Source: CAZHDI01 sp964531285
GTDB lineage: Bacteria; Pseudomonadota; Alphaproteobacteria; JAJFIK01
Assembly (NCBI GenBank): GCA_964531285.1
Contig: CAZHDI010000149.1
Coordinates: forward strand, 1-5,935
Length of the DNA: 5,935 nucleotides
Direction: 5' to 3'
This document shows positions 4,904 to 5,935 of this stretch, piece after piece. A model generated the notes under the pieces. That model was given only the letters and a program-made list of their open reading frames with translations. It ran no database searches and was not told the origin of the DNA. Position 1 is the stretch's first letter; the number at the start of each line of letters is the position of its first letter. The position numbers and the translations under genes are program-made.

Positions 4904-5935
4904 CACGCGACCCGTTCGATGGCCACCGCCGTGGCCTCGCCGCCGCCGATGCACAAGGACGCGATGCCCTTGGTGCCGCCCGAGCGCTCCAGCGCATGGA
5001 GCAGGGTCACGAGGATCCGCGCGCCCGAGGCGCCAATGGGGTGGCCGAGCGCGCAGGCCCCGCCATTCACATTGACCTTGCCATGATCGAGATCGAGATC
5101 GCGCATGGCCGCCATGGTCACCACCGCGAAGGCCTCGTTGACCTCGAACAGATCCACATCATTGGGGCCCCAGCCGGTCGCATCGAAGGCCTTCTGGATG
5201 GCGCCCACGGGGGCGGTCGTGAACCAGGCCGGCTCATGGGCGTTTTGCGTCTGCGCCCGGATGATCGCCCGGATCGTCAGACCGCGCTTTTCCGCCTCGG
5301 ACTGGCGCATGAGCACCAGCGCCGCCGCGCCGTCCGAAATCGACGAGGAATTGGCCGCCGTCACCGACCCGTCCCTGGCAAAAGCGGGTTTGAGTGTCGG
5401 GATCTTGTCGAGCTTGGCATTGCGCGGCTGTTCGTCGAGGTCCACCACCGTCTCGCCCTTGCGGGATTTGACCGTGACCGGAACGATTTCCGACGCGAAC
5501 GAGCCATCGGTCTGGGCCCGTTGCGCCCGGGTCAGGGACTCGATGGCAAAAGCGTCCTGCGCCTCGCGGGTGAACTGGTATTTCTGCGCGGTCTCCTCGG
5601 CGAAGACGCCCATGAGCTTGGGCTCATAGGCATCCTGGAGCCCGTCGAGGAACATATGGTCGAGCACCTCGCCATGACCGAGCCGCATGCCGCCCCGGGC
5701 CGTGGGGAGCAGGTAGGGCGCGTTGGTCATGCTCTCCATGCCGCCGGCCACCGCAACCGCATACTCGCCCGCAAGCAGACCGGCACGCGCCATCATGACC
5801 GTCTTCATGCCCGAGCCGCACATCTTGTTGACCGTGGTGCACGGCACCGTGTTCGGAATGCCGGCCTTGATCGCCGCCTGACGCGCAGGCGCCTGGCCTT
5901 GGCCGGCCGGCAGCACACAGCCCATGATGACTTCT
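4903..5935 (-). CDS. Acetyl-CoA C-acetyltransferase (thiolase), 5' end beyond the right edge
   Basis: Thiolases cleave acetoacetyl-CoA to two acetyl-CoA or run the reverse condensation. About 343 residues are visible of roughly 390; the first 45-50 codons lie outside. The reading frame stays open to the edge as EVIMGCVLPAGQGQAPARQA, a normal internal thiolase stretch, so the ATG at 5925 is internal and not the start. All catalytic signatures are present. TTVNKMCGSGMK has the nucleophilic cysteine (codon 5820-5818). VFAEETAQKY and NSSSISDGAAALV are conserved family stretches. VNEAFAV carries the conserved asparagine and glutamate. NVNGGACALGHPIGASG has the active-site histidine (codon 5043-5041). 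SLCIGGGEA has the second cysteine (codon 4953-4951). The pattern is that of biosynthetic/acetoacetyl-CoA thiolases (AtoB/PhaA-like); a 3-ketoacyl-CoA thiolase for longer chains cannot be excluded. It heads the visible operon and fits the end of leucine or ketone-body breakdown. Confidence 0.93.
   Translation of the reverse strand, partial: EVIMGCVLPAGQGQAPARQAAIKAGIPNTVPCTTVNKMCGSGMKTVMMARAGLLAGEYAVAVAGGMESMTNAPYLLPTARGGMRLGHGEVLDHMFLDGLQDAYEPKLMGVFAEETAQKYQFTREAQDAFAIESLTRAQRAQTDGSFASEIVPVTVKSRKGETVVDLDEQPRNAKLDKIPTLKPAFARDGSVTAANSSSISDGAAALVLMRQSEAEKRGLTIRAIIRAQTQNAHEPAWFTTAPVGAIQKAFDATGWGPNDVDLFEVNEAFAVVTMAAMRDLDLDHGKVNVNGGACALGHPIGASGARILVTLLHALERSGGTKGIASLCIGGGEATAVAIERVA

Noticed and set aside
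5105..5629. Plus-strand open frame of 174 codons
   Set aside because: It is antisense to the thiolase catalytic region. It is serine- and arginine-rich with no motif.

Overview
The window is a GC-rich, densely coded stretch that reads like the chromosome of a heterotrophic alphaproteobacterium. The pointers are alphaproteobacterial-type enolase and acyl-CoA enzymes, high-GC codon use, and a GTCATTCCGG-type palindromic intergenic repeat. This assignment is an inference; no RNA gene or other marker fixes the taxon. Every convincing gene lies on the minus strand, so transcription runs from high to low coordinates.

In order of transcription, the window opens inside an acetyl-CoA C-acetyltransferase (thiolase; 5' end beyond the right edge, stop at 4903). 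A DUF2817-type, M14-like metallohydrolase follows (4903-3791), its start overlapping the thiolase stop as TGATG. Next is a 101-residue winged-helix-like protein (3794-3489), coupled by an ATGA overlap. These three look like one operon. After 299 non-coding bases filled mostly by a nested inverted-repeat element (about 3255-3445), a second unit begins: the carboxyltransferase (beta) subunit of a methylcrotonyl-CoA carboxylase-type enzyme (3189-1582) and an aldo/keto reductase (1570-614), whose ribosome binding site overlaps the carboxylase stop codon. A 141-base gap leads to the first 157 codons of enolase (472-1; 3' part beyond the left edge).

Functionally, the carboxylase subunit and the thiolase fit branched-chain (leucine) or related acyl-CoA catabolism. 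The carboxylase would act on 3-methylcrotonyl-CoA, and the thiolase would cleave the acetoacetyl-CoA formed at the end of that route. The aldo/keto reductase, the metallohydrolase and the small winged-helix protein are passengers of unknown role in this setting. The biotin-carrying alpha subunit is not in the window. Enolase is a glycolytic housekeeping gene, probably independent of the upstream genes.

I see no CRISPR array, tRNA, rRNA, phage gene or transposase. The most unusual items are the structured intergenic repeat and the tight coupling of thiolase, metallohydrolase and winged-helix protein. Nothing here amounts to a clear new defence or mobile system.
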